DNA from: Desulfofustis sp.
Lineage (GTDB): Bacteria; Desulfobacterota; Desulfobulbia; Desulfobulbales; Desulfocapsaceae
DNA length: 33,445 nt
Assembly: GCA_013042475.1 (NCBI GenBank)
Contig: JABDQA010000198.1
Location: 1-33,445, forward strand
Direction of reading: 5' to 3'
Shown here: positions 1 to 9,782 of the stretch, piece by piece
Layout: the number at the start of each line of letters is the position of its first letter
How positions within the stretch are numbered: the stretch's first letter is position 1
Notes under the pieces: model-generated
What the model saw: only the letters and a program-made list of their open reading frames with translations
The model's database searches: none
Told to the model about the DNA's origin: nothing
Translations under genes and position numbers: made by a program

Positions 1-1
1 G

Positions 2-625
2 CGTTATCCCGAGATACTGCAGGAGGAAGATTCGGTCTTCGACCGCTGCACCGAAACTATTATCACCCAGGTCGATGCACTCAAACAGCTGGTGGGTGAG
101 TTTTCCCAATTTGCAAGAATGCCAAAGATTAATAAATCACCGGGAGATCTGGTTGCTCTGGCAGCTGATACTCTGGTGCTCTATCAGGAAGCTCACAAGC
201 ATATAGAATTCACCCTGAAAGTTGAGGATGATATCCCGATCTTCGATTTTGATGGTGAACAGATTAAACGCTGCCTCATCAATCTGCTCGATAACGGTGT
301 TGCCGTCTTGTCCGACGGCGGTAAGATAGATGTGGAGTTGACGATTAATATGTTTGCTCAGTCAGTACTGCTTATGGTTTTTGACGACGGTCCCGGGATC
401 AGCAAGGAGCACAAACTCAGATTGTTCGAACCCTATTTTTCAACCAAGAAAACCGGCACAGGACTGGGACTTGCCATCGTCTCCACCATCGTCAATGATC
501 ATGGCGGCTACATCAGGGTGCAGGACAACACACCCAGTGGCTCTGTTTTTACCGTCGAATTGCCATTGACCAACAGCAACGTTACGCCCGGCACGGATCT
601 GACTTTTCCTGACATCGATGCATGA
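2..625 (+). CDS. NtrY-like sensor histidine kinase, C-terminal part (5' truncated by window edge)
   Basis: Frame is open from base 2 (RYPEILQEEDSVFDRCTETIITQVDALKQLVGEFSQFARMP). Contains N-box/G-box HATPase motifs (LINLLDNGVAVL, DDGPGISKEHKLRLFEPYFSTKKTGTGLGLAIV). Followed by an NtrX-like regulator. Confidence 0.9.
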   Translation, partial: RYPEILQEEDSVFDRCTETIITQVDALKQLVGEFSQFARMPKINKSPGDLVALAADTLVLYQEAHKHIEFTLKVEDDIPIFDFDGEQIKRCLINLLDNGVAVLSDGGKIDVELTINMFAQSVLLMVFDDGPGISKEHKLRLFEPYFSTKKTGTGLGLAIVSTIVNDHGGYIRVQDNTPSGSVFTVELPLTNSNVTPGTDLTFPDIDA

Positions 626-649
626 TCCCGATTCTGAATTCCCGAAGCC

Positions 650-2008
650 ATGAATAAACCAATTCTCATAATCGATGACGAAGCGACCATCCGGGAATCG
701 CTTTCCGACATTATAGAGGACGAAGGATTTTCCACCCTCACCGCTTCAACCGCCGAGGAAGGATTGGAACTGGTGGAGACTGAAAATGTTGCCTTGGTGC
801 TTCTTGATATCTGGCTAGGTGATGGCATGGACGGCCTGACCGCCCTGAAGCGGATCAAAGATCGCCTGGACATCCCGGTTATCATGATTTCCGGCCACGG
901 CAATATCGAAACAGCGGTCCAGGCGATACAGGACGGTGCCCATGATTTTATCGAGAAGCCACTCTCATATGAGAAAGTAATTCTCTCAGTGGCCAACGGA
1001 CTGCGCTATGCTCGTCTCGAAAATGAAAACCGGTTATTGCGTGAACGATCGGTCGAAAAAGCGAAACTCACCGGCGAGTCCGAAAGGATCGCCTCATTGC
1101 GCCGGCAGATCGAGATGGTCGCCCCGACTGACGCCTGGGTGCTTATTACCGGAGAACACGGCACCGGAAAGGAATTGGTCGCCCAGGCCATTCACCGTCT
1201 CTCAACCAGCGCCGACCAGCCAATGATAGAGGTAAATTGTACGGCAATTCCTGAAGAACTGATCGAATCCGAACTTTTCGGGCACGTAAAGGGGTCATTC
1301 ACCGGCGCTCAATCCAACAAACGGGGTAAATTCGACCTGGCCAGCGGCGGTATCCTTTTCCTGGATGAAATCGGTGATATGAGCCTGAAAACCCAGGCCA
1401 AGATCCTGCGCATTCTCCAGGAACAGAAATTCGAGCGGTTCGGCGGCAGCCGGACCATCAAGGTCAATGTCAGGGTTTTAGCCGCCACCAACAAGAATCT
1501 TGAAGAGGAAATCGAGAAGGGCAACTTCAGGGCCGACCTTTACTATCGCCTCAATGTGGTCCCAATTCATGTACCGCGTCTTGCTGAACGGACGGAAGAT
1601 ATTCCTGAGCTCGTGGCAGAACTGATGCAGAGAGTAAAAGAAAAGGGGCTGGTTCCGAAAAAACTCAGTGCTGAAGCTCTCTCCGCAATGAAAAACCACA
1701 ATTGGCCCGGCAACGTTCGTGAACTCAGGAACTTCGTAGAACGTCTCGCCATCATGTGTCCCGGGGAAACGATCGAAGCAGATACGGTCAAGAGGTTTCT
1801 AGGTCAGGCAGCAGGTCTGGCAGGGAGGACCTCACGGACACCTTTTGCGACAAACGATTTCAAAGAAGCCCGAAGACTTTTCGAGCGCGAGTACCTGCAG
1901 CAAAAGCTCGAGGAGAACCAAGGCAACATTACCAGAACCGCCGAGACGGTGGGTCTGGAACGCAGTCACCTGCATAAGAAGCTCAAGAGTCTTGAAATAA
2001 TCAACTGA
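650..2008 (+). CDS. Sigma-54 dependent response regulator, NtrX/NtrC family
   Basis: REC domain (LIIDDEATIRESL, LLDIWLGDGMDG), AAA+ sigma-54 activator (GEHGTGKELVAQAIH, GSFTGA, FLDEIGDM), C-terminal Fis-type HTH (NITRTAETVGLERSHLHKKLKSL). Confidence 0.93.
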   Translation: MNKPILIIDDEATIRESLSDIIEDEGFSTLTASTAEEGLELVETENVALVLLDIWLGDGMDGLTALKRIKDRLDIPVIMISGHGNIETAVQAIQDGAHDFIEKPLSYEKVILSVANGLRYARLENENRLLRERSVEKAKLTGESERIASLRRQIEMVAPTDAWVLITGEHGTGKELVAQAIHRLSTSADQPMIEVNCTAIPEELIESELFGHVKGSFTGAQSNKRGKFDLASGGILFLDEIGDMSLKTQAKILRILQEQKFERFGGSRTIKVNVRVLAATNKNLEEEIEKGNFRADLYYRLNVVPIHVPRLAERTEDIPELVAELMQRVKEKGLVPKKLSAEALSAMKNHNWPGNVRELRNFVERLAIMCPGETIEADTVKRFLGQAAGLAGRTSRTPFATNDFKEARRLFEREYLQQKLEENQGNITRTAETVGLERSHLHKKLKSLEIIN

Positions 2009-2047
2009 GCCGGAGCCTCAGGGCTTCAGCTGTAAAGGAGATTCAAT

Positions 2048-3022
2048 ATGGTCTATCCCGAATATCGTCCCCGTCGGATGCGGCGCAATGAAGCTCTGCG
2101 AAGCCTTATACGCGAAACTTCTCTGTCGGCTGCTCAGCTTGTCTATCCCCTTTTTATTGTACCCGGGAAAAAAGTGAAGAAAGAGGTATCCTCAATGCCG
2201 GGTGTACACCAGATCAGCGTCGATCAAATCGCCATTGAGGCAAAGGAATTGCAGACGCTCGGCGTCAACGCGGTGATCCTCTTCGGCATCCCTGAGAAAA
2301 AAGACGGCCTGGGCTCGGGCGCCCACGACCAAGACGGGATTGTCCAACGCGCGATCAGGGAACTGAAAAACAAGATACCAGAGCTTCTGGTCATCACTGA
2401 CGTCTGTCTGTGCGAATACACCGATCATGGCCACTGCGGATTTCTGGTGAACGACGAAGTGGACAACGACACCACCCTTGAGATTCTGGCGAAAACGGCC
2501 CTCTCCCACGCCAAAGCGGGCGCTGACCTTGTCGCCCCGTCGGACATGATGGACGGACGGGTCGCGGAAATCCGGGCAACCCTGGATGAGAACAATTTCG
2601 AGATGATGCCGATCATGTCCTATGCGGTCAAATATGCGTCGGCGTACTACGGTCCATTTCGTGATGCCGCCGAATCGACTCCGCAATTTGGGGACCGTCG
2701 AGCATATCAGATGGATCCCGCCAACAGCCGTGAGGCACTTCGGGAGGCAACACTGGACGTTGATGAGGGGGCAGACGTGCTCATGGTCAAACCGGCCCTA
2801 GCGTATCTCGACATCATTGCCAGGCTCAGAGACGAATTTGACCTGCCGCTGGCCGCCTATCAGGTCAGCGGGGAGTATGCGATGATCAAGGCAGCCGAGG
2901 CCAAGGGTTGGATCGACGGTGAACGAGTGATGCAGGAAGCGCTGCTCTCCATTAAACGGGCCGGGGCTGACATAATCATTACTTACTTTGCCAAGGAGAT
3001 GGCCAGATTATTAATGAAGTAA
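2048..3022 (+). CDS. hemB: Delta-aminolevulinic acid dehydratase (porphobilinogen synthase)
   Basis: Characteristic [56 protein letters not shown] motifs. RBS aaggag upstream. Confidence 0.96.
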   Translation: MVYPEYRPRRMRRNEALRSLIRETSLSAAQLVYPLFIVPGKKVKKEVSSMPGVHQISVDQIAIEAKELQTLGVNAVILFGIPEKKDGLGSGAHDQDGIVQRAIRELKNKIPELLVITDVCLCEYTDHGHCGFLVNDEVDNDTTLEILAKTALSHAKAGADLVAPSDMMDGRVAEIRATLDENNFEMMPIMSYAVKYASAYYGPFRDAAESTPQFGDRRAYQMDPANSREALREATLDVDEGADVLMVKPALAYLDIIARLRDEFDLPLAAYQVSGEYAMIKAAEAKGWIDGERVMQEALLSIKRAGADIIITYFAKEMARLLMK

Positions 3023-3114
3023 ATTATCTAATTAATAATTTATATAATTGTTATTCTGTCTTTAATTGAGGTCAACAACCCAATCTACTTGAAAACTAAT
3101 GACGGAGCGAGAGC

Positions 3115-3136
3115 GGGCACAATTTAATTGTGTCAC
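3115..3136. repeat. REP-like palindrome (GGGCACAATTTAATTGTGTCAC)
   Basis: Inverted repeat seen directly. Shares base and loop with the other elements. Confidence 0.7.
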
Positions 3137-3489
3137 CTCTTTAAAAGCCACGCCAGCCCAACCATCAGACCGCCTGCTCCATCTGCAACAAGATCGAGAA
3201 ACTCGGCGCTTCGTCCAGCCACAAAGCTCTGGTGATACTCATCGCTGAGGCCGAACAGCAGGGGCACGAGAATCGCCGCTGTCAGCACCATTCCCCTTCT
3301 CTGCTTTCTCACTTCAGGAGAGAAACTGAAAATCACCGAACAGCTCAGCACCCCATAGACAATCATATGGACCAGCTTATCGGCCCCAGGAAATATTGGG
3401 AGATTGAGAGTATCGCCCGGCTGATGGGAAAGGAAAAAAATTGTCCCCATGCAGAGCAGCATAGGGACGACTCTTGGGTAAACTGGCAC
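3133..3489 (-). CDS. VanZ-like family membrane protein
   Basis: 118 aa hydrophobic protein with FFLSHQPG, DKLVHMIVYGVLS and GLSDEYHQSFVAGRSAEFLDLVADGAGGL motifs typical of the VanZ-like family. Confidence 0.85.
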   Translation of the reverse strand: MPVYPRVVPMLLCMGTIFFLSHQPGDTLNLPIFPGADKLVHMIVYGVLSCSVIFSFSPEVRKQRRGMVLTAAILVPLLFGLSDEYHQSFVAGRSAEFLDLVADGAGGLMVGLAWLLKR

Positions 3490-3510
3490 GGTGATTGATT
3501 CTTATGATGA

Positions 3511-3534
3511 GGGGACGCAGTTTAATTGCGTCCC
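3511..3534. repeat. REP-like palindrome (GGGGACGCAGTTTAATTGCGTCCC)
   Basis: Inverted repeat; GCGTCCC/GGGACGC arms. Loop TTTAATTG is the same as at 3115. Confidence 0.75.
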
Positions 3535-3549
3535 TGTATGCATTAACAC

Positions 3550-4050
3550 CTACCCTATGTGTATTTCAGAAAGCATCTCCTGGGGTATTTTACGGCGAAT
3601 CCGTTTGATAGACGCCGAAACCTCCTTCACCGGACAATCCTCCATCACCATTTCGCTTTTATCGCTGTAAGCGGTGATTACCATCTGTCTGTCTTTCACC
3701 CTATAGGTATGGCTCCACTCGATTTCGATGGTTTCAGGATTTTCATCGATGGGGACGGGCAACAGCTCTGCATCCCTTGCCAGTTGTACACAGTCGGACT
3801 GGGTTACCTCGAAGAGCCAGCAATTGCCCCGTGAAGTGGAGAGCAGCACGAAGACCCCCAGTTCCTGGATCTGCTTCTGCTTCTGGCTGGCTGCTGCCAC
3901 GCTCTTTTCAACTGCCTTCATCAGGGAAATTTTGAGCTGCTCCTCCGGGGTTGAGGGACGCTTCTCCACCTGGGGATTGCGGGCGCAGCAATGCTTGTAT
4001 TTCTTTCCGCTGCCGCAGGGGCAACGTTCGTTTCTGCCTAATTTGGCCAT
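3550..4050 (-). CDS. SEC-C metal-binding motif protein
   Basis: Likely start MAKLGRNERCPCGSGKKYKHCC (SEC-C motif at N-terminus). The upstream extension in the ORF track lacks coding character. Confidence 0.8.
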   Translation of the reverse strand: MAKLGRNERCPCGSGKKYKHCCARNPQVEKRPSTPEEQLKISLMKAVEKSVAAASQKQKQIQELGVFVLLSTSRGNCWLFEVTQSDCVQLARDAELLPVPIDENPETIEIEWSHTYRVKDRQMVITAYSDKSEMVMEDCPVKEVSASIKRIRRKIPQEMLSEIHIG

Positions 4051-4087
4051 TGTCTCAGTCCTCAGGTGATGTCTATTTGCGAAGTCC

Positions 4088-6301
4088 TTAGGCGCATTTC
4101 GAATAGCCGCACGCTTTGCAGGTTTCGCATCCCTCTTCAAACACCAGATTGCCGGCACATTCCGGACAGGTATCGGCAAAGCCGTGCTGGGTTCCGGCCA
4201 TGAAAGACTTGAACAGCTTGCTGAGCTGGGCCGGGAGGTCGAGCATATGGCCGCTGGAGCGATCCAGCTGTTTGATTATCTCGTTCATCGGCACATCAAA
4301 CCTCAGAGCCAGTGAAACCAGGCGGCAGGTGGTGGTCCACATGGTCGATTTGTCCTTGAGATCGACGCGGTTGTCGAAGGGGAACTTGGCGAACACCTCC
4401 ATGGGGCGTTCATTCTCGTCAAAGCAGACAATGATATAGACCGATTTCCCGTCCTGGTCTTTGACCCGATAGCGCTTGGCGCTGAGGGCGTCGGGCAGGG
4501 TTCGTTTGCCGTTGCTGGAGACCACGGCAGTCTGCTCCTCGCCGTCGGACTGCTCAGAGCGCTCCTTGGTATTGAGCACCTGGGAATCGCGAGAACCGTC
4601 ACGATACACGGTCAAGCCCTTACAGCCCAGATTGTAGCCCAGCAAATACGATCGCCGCACATCTTCACGGTTGGCGGTGGATGGCAGGTTAATTGTTTTC
4701 GATATCGAACTGTCCACTCCGCTCTGCTGGAGGATGCCCTGCATTTTGATATGATCATCGGGGCTGATGTCCTGGGCAGTTCTAAAAATTTCCTGCCACT
4801 TCTGTGGGATTTCGGGATGGCCTATCACCGTCCCGCTGTCCGCCACCTTGTCCATCAGCTCCCTGGAATAGAAGCCCTCGTCTTTGGCAATTTTTTCAAA
4901 ATATTTGTTGACTAAAACCAACCGGTCGTCATCCATCACATGTTTGATCATGACGATGGAAAAGTAGGGTTCACACCCCGATGCGCAATCGGCAATCATC
5001 GACACCGTACCGGTGGGCTGGATCGAGGTCAGCGCTGCGTTCCGCCTCGGTTCGTAGGTAGCCGTGTCTTTGTCGAAGGCAGGAAACGGTCCCTTTTGCT
5101 TGGCGATCTTGGTCGACTCGTCTTCTGAAATATCGCGGATGAAGTTCATCACCTCCGAAGACTGCTGACGGCCCTCATCGCTGGCGTAGGGGATGCCGAG
5201 CTGGATAAGCATGTCGTGCAGCCCCATGATGCCAAGGCCAATTTTTCTGGTCTTCAGAGTCATTTCCTCGATTTCAGGTATGGGAAAACGGTTACAGTCG
5301 ATGACATTGTCGAGGAAAATAGTTGCCGTGCGCACCGTGTGCTCGAGCCTGCTGTAATCGACTTCACCGTCATTAACGAACATTGCCAGGTTTATGGATC
5401 CGAGATTACAGCTCTCGTAGGGCAGCAGCCACTGCTCGCCGCAGGGGTTGGTGGCCTCGAAGGAGCCCAGGTGGGGCGTCGGATTGCCCTTGTTGGCAGC
5501 GTCGATAAACAGCACGCCTGGTTCACCATTGAGCCAGGCCAGATCGACGATCTGATCGAATACCTCCCTGGCCTTCAACTCCCTGACCGGTTCACCTGTA
5601 GACGGCTCAATGAGTTCGTAAGTGCCATCGACTTCCAGCGCCTGCATAAATACATCGGAGAGCGCAACGCTAAAATTGAAGTTATTGAATTGTTCCTGAT
5701 CCTGCTTGGCGGTAATGAAGTCAAGAATATCGGGATGGTCGATTCGCAGCACACCCATGTTGGCACCACGCCGCTTGCCGCCCTGCTTGATGGTCTCTGT
5801 GGCGGCATCGAAGACGGCGGCGAAAGAGAGCGGTCCCGAAGCCACGCCCTGGGTCGACTGGACAGATGAATTTTTTGCCCGCAGCCGAGAGAAGGCGTAC
5901 CCCGTACCCCCGCCGGTTTTATGGACCAGGGCCCCATTACGGACGGCGGAAAAAATGCCGTCCATCGAATCCTCCACTGGCAAGACGAAGCAGGCGGACA
6001 GCTGCCCAAGATCTGTGCCGGCGTTCATCAGGCACGGCGAGTTGGGCAGAAATTCGAGGTTGTACATCATATCGTAAAACCGCTTACGCAGAGTATCGTA
6101 GTTCTTCGGTTTACGCTTGCCGGCCGCCACAGCGTTGCCCACACGCTCACAAAGCCTTTCCCAGCTCTCCACCGGATTGCCGTCCTGGTCCTTGAGGTAA
6201 TAGCGACGCTTCAGAACGGTTTCGGCCGTTTCCGTTAAGATTTCAGAGGCACCACTGTCGGGCGCCTGGCCTCCCTCACCATCAGTATAGGGTTCAAGCA
6301 T
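4088..6301 (-). CDS. nrdJ: Adenosylcobalamin-dependent (class II) ribonucleoside-diphosphate reductase
   Basis: [87 protein letters not shown]-terminal Cys-rich tail [26 protein letters not shown]. Probable start MLEPYTDGE at 6301. Confidence 0.93.
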   Translation of the reverse strand: MLEPYTDGEGGQAPDSGASEILTETAETVLKRRYYLKDQDGNPVESWERLCERVGNAVAAGKRKPKNYDTLRKRFYDMMYNLEFLPNSPCLMNAGTDLGQLSACFVLPVEDSMDGIFSAVRNGALVHKTGGGTGYAFSRLRAKNSSVQSTQGVASGPLSFAAVFDAATETIKQGGKRRGANMGVLRIDHPDILDFITAKQDQEQFNNFNFSVALSDVFMQALEVDGTYELIEPSTGEPVRELKAREVFDQIVDLAWLNGEPGVLFIDAANKGNPTPHLGSFEATNPCGEQWLLPYESCNLGSINLAMFVNDGEVDYSRLEHTVRTATIFLDNVIDCNRFPIPEIEEMTLKTRKIGLGIMGLHDMLIQLGIPYASDEGRQQSSEVMNFIRDISEDESTKIAKQKGPFPAFDKDTATYEPRRNAALTSIQPTGTVSMIADCASGCEPYFSIVMIKHVMDDDRLVLVNKYFEKIAKDEGFYSRELMDKVADSGTVIGHPEIPQKWQEIFRTAQDISPDDHIKMQGILQQSGVDSSISKTINLPSTANREDVRRSYLLGYNLGCKGLTVYRDGSRDSQVLNTKERSEQSDGEEQTAVVSSNGKRTLPDALSAKRYRVKDQDGKSVYIIVCFDENERPMEVFAKFPFDNRVDLKDKSTMWTTTCRLVSLALRFDVPMNEIIKQLDRSSGHMLDLPAQLSKLFKSFMAGTQHGFADTCPECAGNLVFEEGCETCKACGYSKCA

Positions 6302-6399
6302 GGTATCACCTGCCAAAATGTGAAAAATTGTAGAAAATGAATTATCTCCGAACCTCTTTCCCCACGAAGCGCGTGTGTCATCGTGTCTGGATAGCATAT

Positions 6400-6415
6400 A
6401 CACTACATTTACTGC
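6400..6415 (-). promoter_or_regulatory. Candidate NrdR box (promoter-distal/proximal pair member A)
   Basis: acactaca|tttactgc. Imperfect match to the NrdR consensus ACACWATA|TATWGTGT, about 12/16 by eye. Centre is 32 bp from the second box. Confidence 0.5.
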
Positions 6416-6431
6416 CCCGACAAGCGGAAAA

Positions 6432-6447
6432 CCACAAGATATAGTAT
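6432..6447 (-). promoter_or_regulatory. Candidate NrdR box (pair member B)
   Basis: ccacaaga|tatagtat, good match to the NrdR consensus core (ACWA.A|TATWGT). Separated from the other box by a 16 bp spacer. Upstream of the class II RNR. Confidence 0.55.
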
Positions 6448-6479
6448 ACAATAAGAAATAAGAACAGAAAATCGAGATG

Positions 6480-6849
6480 ATAAAATGTTTTTGGAGAAAC
6501 TGGCTATTTTGCCTTAAGTTCTTGGCATGGTTGAGATTTTCTTTGGCGATTTTAACCAGGCGGGGGGGACCGCAGCGCTCGCCCCGCCGTCTTGCCCTGC
6601 TGCCTGGAACAGAACGCGCTCATGGAGCTGGATGGCTTGTTCATACTCACCCTCTTTCTCGATTGCCATGCCTAGGTTGACCAGGGCATATGGATTGCCA
6701 GGATCAATGCTCAGGGCCTCGTTGAAATAATCCTTTGCCCCGCGCCGGCATCACCCCGGCTCATCAGAGCAAATCTCATATCAGCCAGTTCCGCTGCTTG
6801 CAATGAACATGCAAAGCAGCAATAGAGAGGTGACAAATCTGGTACCCAT
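6480..6849 (-). pseudogene. Degraded TPR-repeat protein
   Basis: Minus strand reads MGTRFVTSLLLLCMFIA (signal-like), then AAELADMRFALMSRGDAGAG in a second frame, then KDYFNEALSIDPGNPYALVNLGMAIEKEGEYEQAIQLHERVLFQAAG (TPR) back in the first frame, then RSPRLVKIAKENLNHAKNLRQ after a C-run. Several frameshifts/stops. Confidence 0.6.
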
Positions 6850-6856
6850 CTTCAGC

Positions 6857-7042
6857 TTACCACGCCCCCCAATTTGTGTTTAACCAAATTAGATATTTTT
6901 TCCATATATTGTTGTATAAGGGTGCTTTTACGATAATTTTTTTGTCCGTTCCACTGAGTTTGTCCAGGTCAACACCCAGCGTCTCTTCTTCGCTCTTATC
7001 GGCTTCCTGGAGGCTGTTGTCCGGCGACAATGGAGTTATTCC
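6857..7042 (-). pseudogene. Coding remnant upstream of the TPR pseudogene (unknown product)
   Basis: Minus strand GITPLSPDNSLQEADKSEEETLGVDLDKLSGTDKKIIVKAPLYNNIWKKYLIWLNTNWGAW*, no start, preceded by an in-frame stop. Ends 8 bp before the TPR remnant start. Confidence 0.35.
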
Positions 7043-7232
7043 CTAGATTGCATGCGGTTAAGGAGTTGTCGCAGTATCTGTGCTGTTGCATTGGCGAGCA
7101 CGGTAAAGTTGAACGATTTAGTAAAGTGGGGTTTGCTATTTACCGCGAGTCATGGATATGGTAATCCTGCCGGATTTTCATGCACCTGAATGTGTTTAAG
7201 CATCCCGACCGTCCCCTAATATAGTCCCGCAC

Positions 7233-8609
7233 ATGAAAGAGCAACTGAGGAATTGGCGCACCAGTCAACGCTACCGTGAGGTGCTCGGCGTCTGCCTGCC
7301 GCTGGTTATGGGGATGGCTGCGGTGACCGTGATGGAATTCACTGATCGGGTCTTTCTCTCCAACTACAGCCTCGAGGCGATCTCAGCAGCCAGTCCGGCC
7401 AGCGGAGCCGCCTTTGTCTTCCTGGTATTATTCGGGGGTGTCGGCAGCTATTGTGGAGTTTTCATCGCCCAGTATGTCGGCGCCGGCCGCAACAACCGGG
7501 TGGGTGCGATGCTCTGGCAGGGCATCTATTTCACCGGGGTTGCCGGGCTGATTCTGCTTTTTATCGCCGCCTTTCTTTCCGGCCCGATATTCACCCTGGC
7601 TGGCCACGGGGAGGAGATTCAGAGGCTCGAAACCCTCTATTTCAGAATTCTATGCAGCGGCGGTGTTTTCTACGTGGCCGATCAGACTCTGTCATCTTTC
7701 TTCAGCGGCCGGGGACTCACCCGGCCGGTGATGATCGTCAACATCATCGGCATGCTGATCAATATCCCCCTCGATTTCTGTCTTATCTACGGTTGGGCTT
7801 TCTTCCCCGAACTCGGTATTGCCGGCGCCGGCATTGCCACGGTTTTTTCCAGCGCCACAATTTCACTCATCCTCGTGCTGCTCATTTTCAGAAAAACCCA
7901 TGAAGACCGCTTCAAGGTGATGTCGAGCCGAGGTTTCGAAATGGATCTGATTAAGCGGCTGCTCCACTTTGGTGTACCTGGGTCCATGCAGCTCTGCATC
8001 GATATATCAGCGTTTGTCATCTTTATTCTGATTGTGGGCAGGCTAGGCGTCGAGGAACTGGCCGCCACCAATATTGCCCTGTCGATCAGCGCCATCGCCT
8101 TCATGCCTTCCTACGGAACATCCCAGGGGGTCGCCGTGCTGGTCGGTCAGTCACTGGGGCGCACACGTCCGGACCAGGGGAGGTTCGCCACCATCAGCGC
8201 CATCCATCTGCTGCTCTTATACATTCTGCTGGTGGATCTTGTCTTTATCTTCAGTCCTGAGATTGTAGTCGCCATCTTCATCCCCGAAACGGCTTCCGCT
8301 GAATATCGACCGGTAATGGACAAGGCTGTGACCATCATGCGGATCATGGCCTGCTATCTCTTCCTCGACGCACTCTACATGATCTTTGCCGGGGTGCTGA
8401 AAGGAGCGGGCGACACCGGTTACCTGATGTTCGCCATCCTGGCCGCATCAATCTGCTGTTTCCTGATACCGCTCTGGATTGGCATCGAGCTGTTTGACCG
8501 GGGTATCTATTTTGCCTGGGGCTGCGTACTGAGCTTCGTCTTCTCGCTCTTTCTATTCACCTGGCTGCGCTACCGCAAGGGTCGCTGGCAGCAAATGTCA
8601 GTTATCTGA
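7233..8609 (+). CDS. MATE family efflux transporter
   Basis: 458 aa polytopic protein with two MATE-like halves (VTVMEFTDRVFLSNYSLEAISAASPA; FMPSYGTSQGVAVLVGQSLGRTRPDQ; FAGVLKGAGDTGYLM). Confidence 0.9.
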   Translation: MKEQLRNWRTSQRYREVLGVCLPLVMGMAAVTVMEFTDRVFLSNYSLEAISAASPASGAAFVFLVLFGGVGSYCGVFIAQYVGAGRNNRVGAMLWQGIYFTGVAGLILLFIAAFLSGPIFTLAGHGEEIQRLETLYFRILCSGGVFYVADQTLSSFFSGRGLTRPVMIVNIIGMLINIPLDFCLIYGWAFFPELGIAGAGIATVFSSATISLILVLLIFRKTHEDRFKVMSSRGFEMDLIKRLLHFGVPGSMQLCIDISAFVIFILIVGRLGVEELAATNIALSISAIAFMPSYGTSQGVAVLVGQSLGRTRPDQGRFATISAIHLLLLYILLVDLVFIFSPEIVVAIFIPETASAEYRPVMDKAVTIMRIMACYLFLDALYMIFAGVLKGAGDTGYLMFAILAASICCFLIPLWIGIELFDRGIYFAWGCVLSFVFSLFLFTWLRYRKGRWQQMSVI

Positions 8610-8628
8610 AAGATCTCTGAGTTAGAAT

Positions 8629-8656
8629 GGAAACACAATACTGATCGTGTCCCCCC
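8629..8656. repeat. Degenerate REP-like element (GGAAACACAATACTGATCGTGTCCCCCC)
   Basis: ACAC...GTGTCC arms 19 bp after the MATE stop. Confidence 0.45.
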
Positions 8657-8690
8657 TTCCCCCAATATGCCGACTGCAAGCCCCTAACCG

Positions 8691-8741
8691 AGGACACGAC
8701 AAGTATTGAATTAAAGGGGGCACAACTCTTGTTGTGTCCCC
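8691..8741. repeat. REP-like half-site plus full palindrome GGGGGCACAACTCTTGTTGTGTCCCC
   Basis: Full inverted repeat at 8716-8741 with one G.T wobble; half element AGGACACGACAAGTATTGAATT at 8691. Confidence 0.7.
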
Positions 8742-8952
8742 TTATTATTACCGACTTGATTATTTGAAGATACTCAGGATTTTCGATTAAGATCGAGGAA
8801 TACGAAGGAATTTCACCGCAGATAGTTTTCAGAAAAATTAGGGGGGTGTTCAAGAGCAAGGCGTGGATGGAAATTGAACCGGAGGCGTATATTAAATACG
8901 CCGAGGTCTCAATTTCCGTTCGCAACGATGAGATTGGACGAAAAGCCAGGTT

Positions 8953-9651
8953 TTATCGCCATTTAATGTGGCGCACCCCATCCTTCTCAATAATCTCAGC
9001 TGCCTTTGGTTGTGGAGGCGACGGTGGCGTCTGAGTCGTCTCGGTTCCTGGCTCGGGTTCAGGCTCCGGCTCGGGCTCGGGTCCAGGCTCTGGCTCGGGC
9101 GCAGGCGCTGGTTCTGAAGCTGACGGCTCTTCGGATTCTTTTATTTCTTCAGGTGGGAGGTCTTCCTTCGCTTCCGCGCCTGCCGCAGGCTCCTGGGGCA
9201 CTGCTGCCGGGGCGGGGTTGGCTGGCGCCGCTTCTACTTCCGGCTTGGGATCTGATTTGAACAGAGCCTTGATCCAGTTCCAGAAACGCTCAAACGCGCC
9301 TTTGGGCCTTCTGGCCTCCTCTATCTGCCGGCGACGCCGCTCGGTGGATAAGATCTCCTCCGGGGTGAATTCCTTGCGGTAGAAATTTTCAGCGACCTCC
9401 GCGTCGAGCATCTTGAGTTCGTCTCCGCCCATCTCTACAACGCGCACCTCAACCTCCTTGTAACCCAGATTTTTGCAGGCGCTCAGGCGGCGAAAACCGG
9501 CTACCAGGGTGTCGTTCTCATCAATCAGGATAGGGTTTATCAACCCCACCTGCTGAATAGATTGTGCCAGCGACGCAAGGTCGCCGATGTCTTTTCTTAT
9601 ACGGGATGTTTCATCGACTTTGATCCGCTCGATATCGATCTTCATAGACAC
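8953..9651 (-). CDS. Orphan ParB N-terminal domain-like protein with Pro/Glu-rich C-terminal region
   Basis: SLAQSIQQVGLINPILIDENDTLVAGFRRLSACKNLGYKEVEVRV and AENFYRKEFTPEE match ParB/Srx-like fold motifs. Tail EPEPEPGPEPEPEPEPEPGTE is low complexity. Confidence 0.8.
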   Translation of the reverse strand: MSMKIDIERIKVDETSRIRKDIGDLASLAQSIQQVGLINPILIDENDTLVAGFRRLSACKNLGYKEVEVRVVEMGGDELKMLDAEVAENFYRKEFTPEEILSTERRRRQIEEARRPKGAFERFWNWIKALFKSDPKPEVEAAPANPAPAAVPQEPAAGAEAKEDLPPEEIKESEEPSASEPAPAPEPEPGPEPEPEPEPEPGTETTQTPPSPPQPKAAEIIEKDGVRHIKWR

Positions 9652-9782
9652 TCCGGAAATCGGTAAACAGCAGAAGCGGGGTTAGATAACGACCCCAGAG
9701 ATATGATATTTCGATGTAATCTAGTATAAACCGGCTTTACGGGCAAGCCATTTTCTTGATGTTCTGACTCCGATTTTCATAA

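Noticed and set aside
508-996. 162-aa minus-strand ORF
   Set aside because: Antisense to the NtrY/NtrX genes.
1270-1310. GSFTGA instead of GAFTGA in the sigma-54 activator
   Set aside because: Known tolerated variant in NtrC-family regulators; not enough to call unusual function.
2192-2686. 164-aa minus-strand ORF
   Set aside because: Antisense to hemB; composition typical of shadow ORFs.
3021-3041. AT-only dyad AAATTAT...ATAATTT after hemB
   Set aside because: Low-complexity AT sequence; too weak to call a terminator.
5216-5869. 217-aa plus-strand ORF in the ORF track
   Set aside because: Antisense to the well-supported class II RNR; shadow ORF in a GC-rich gene.
9040-9110. Tandem GGCTCG/GGCTCC repeats considered as CRISPR or minisatellite
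   Set aside because: Codon-level EP repeat inside a CDS; no spacers.
9006-9260. Plus-strand Ala/Arg-rich ORF
   Set aside because: Product of reading the EP-repeat of the ParB-like gene backwards.
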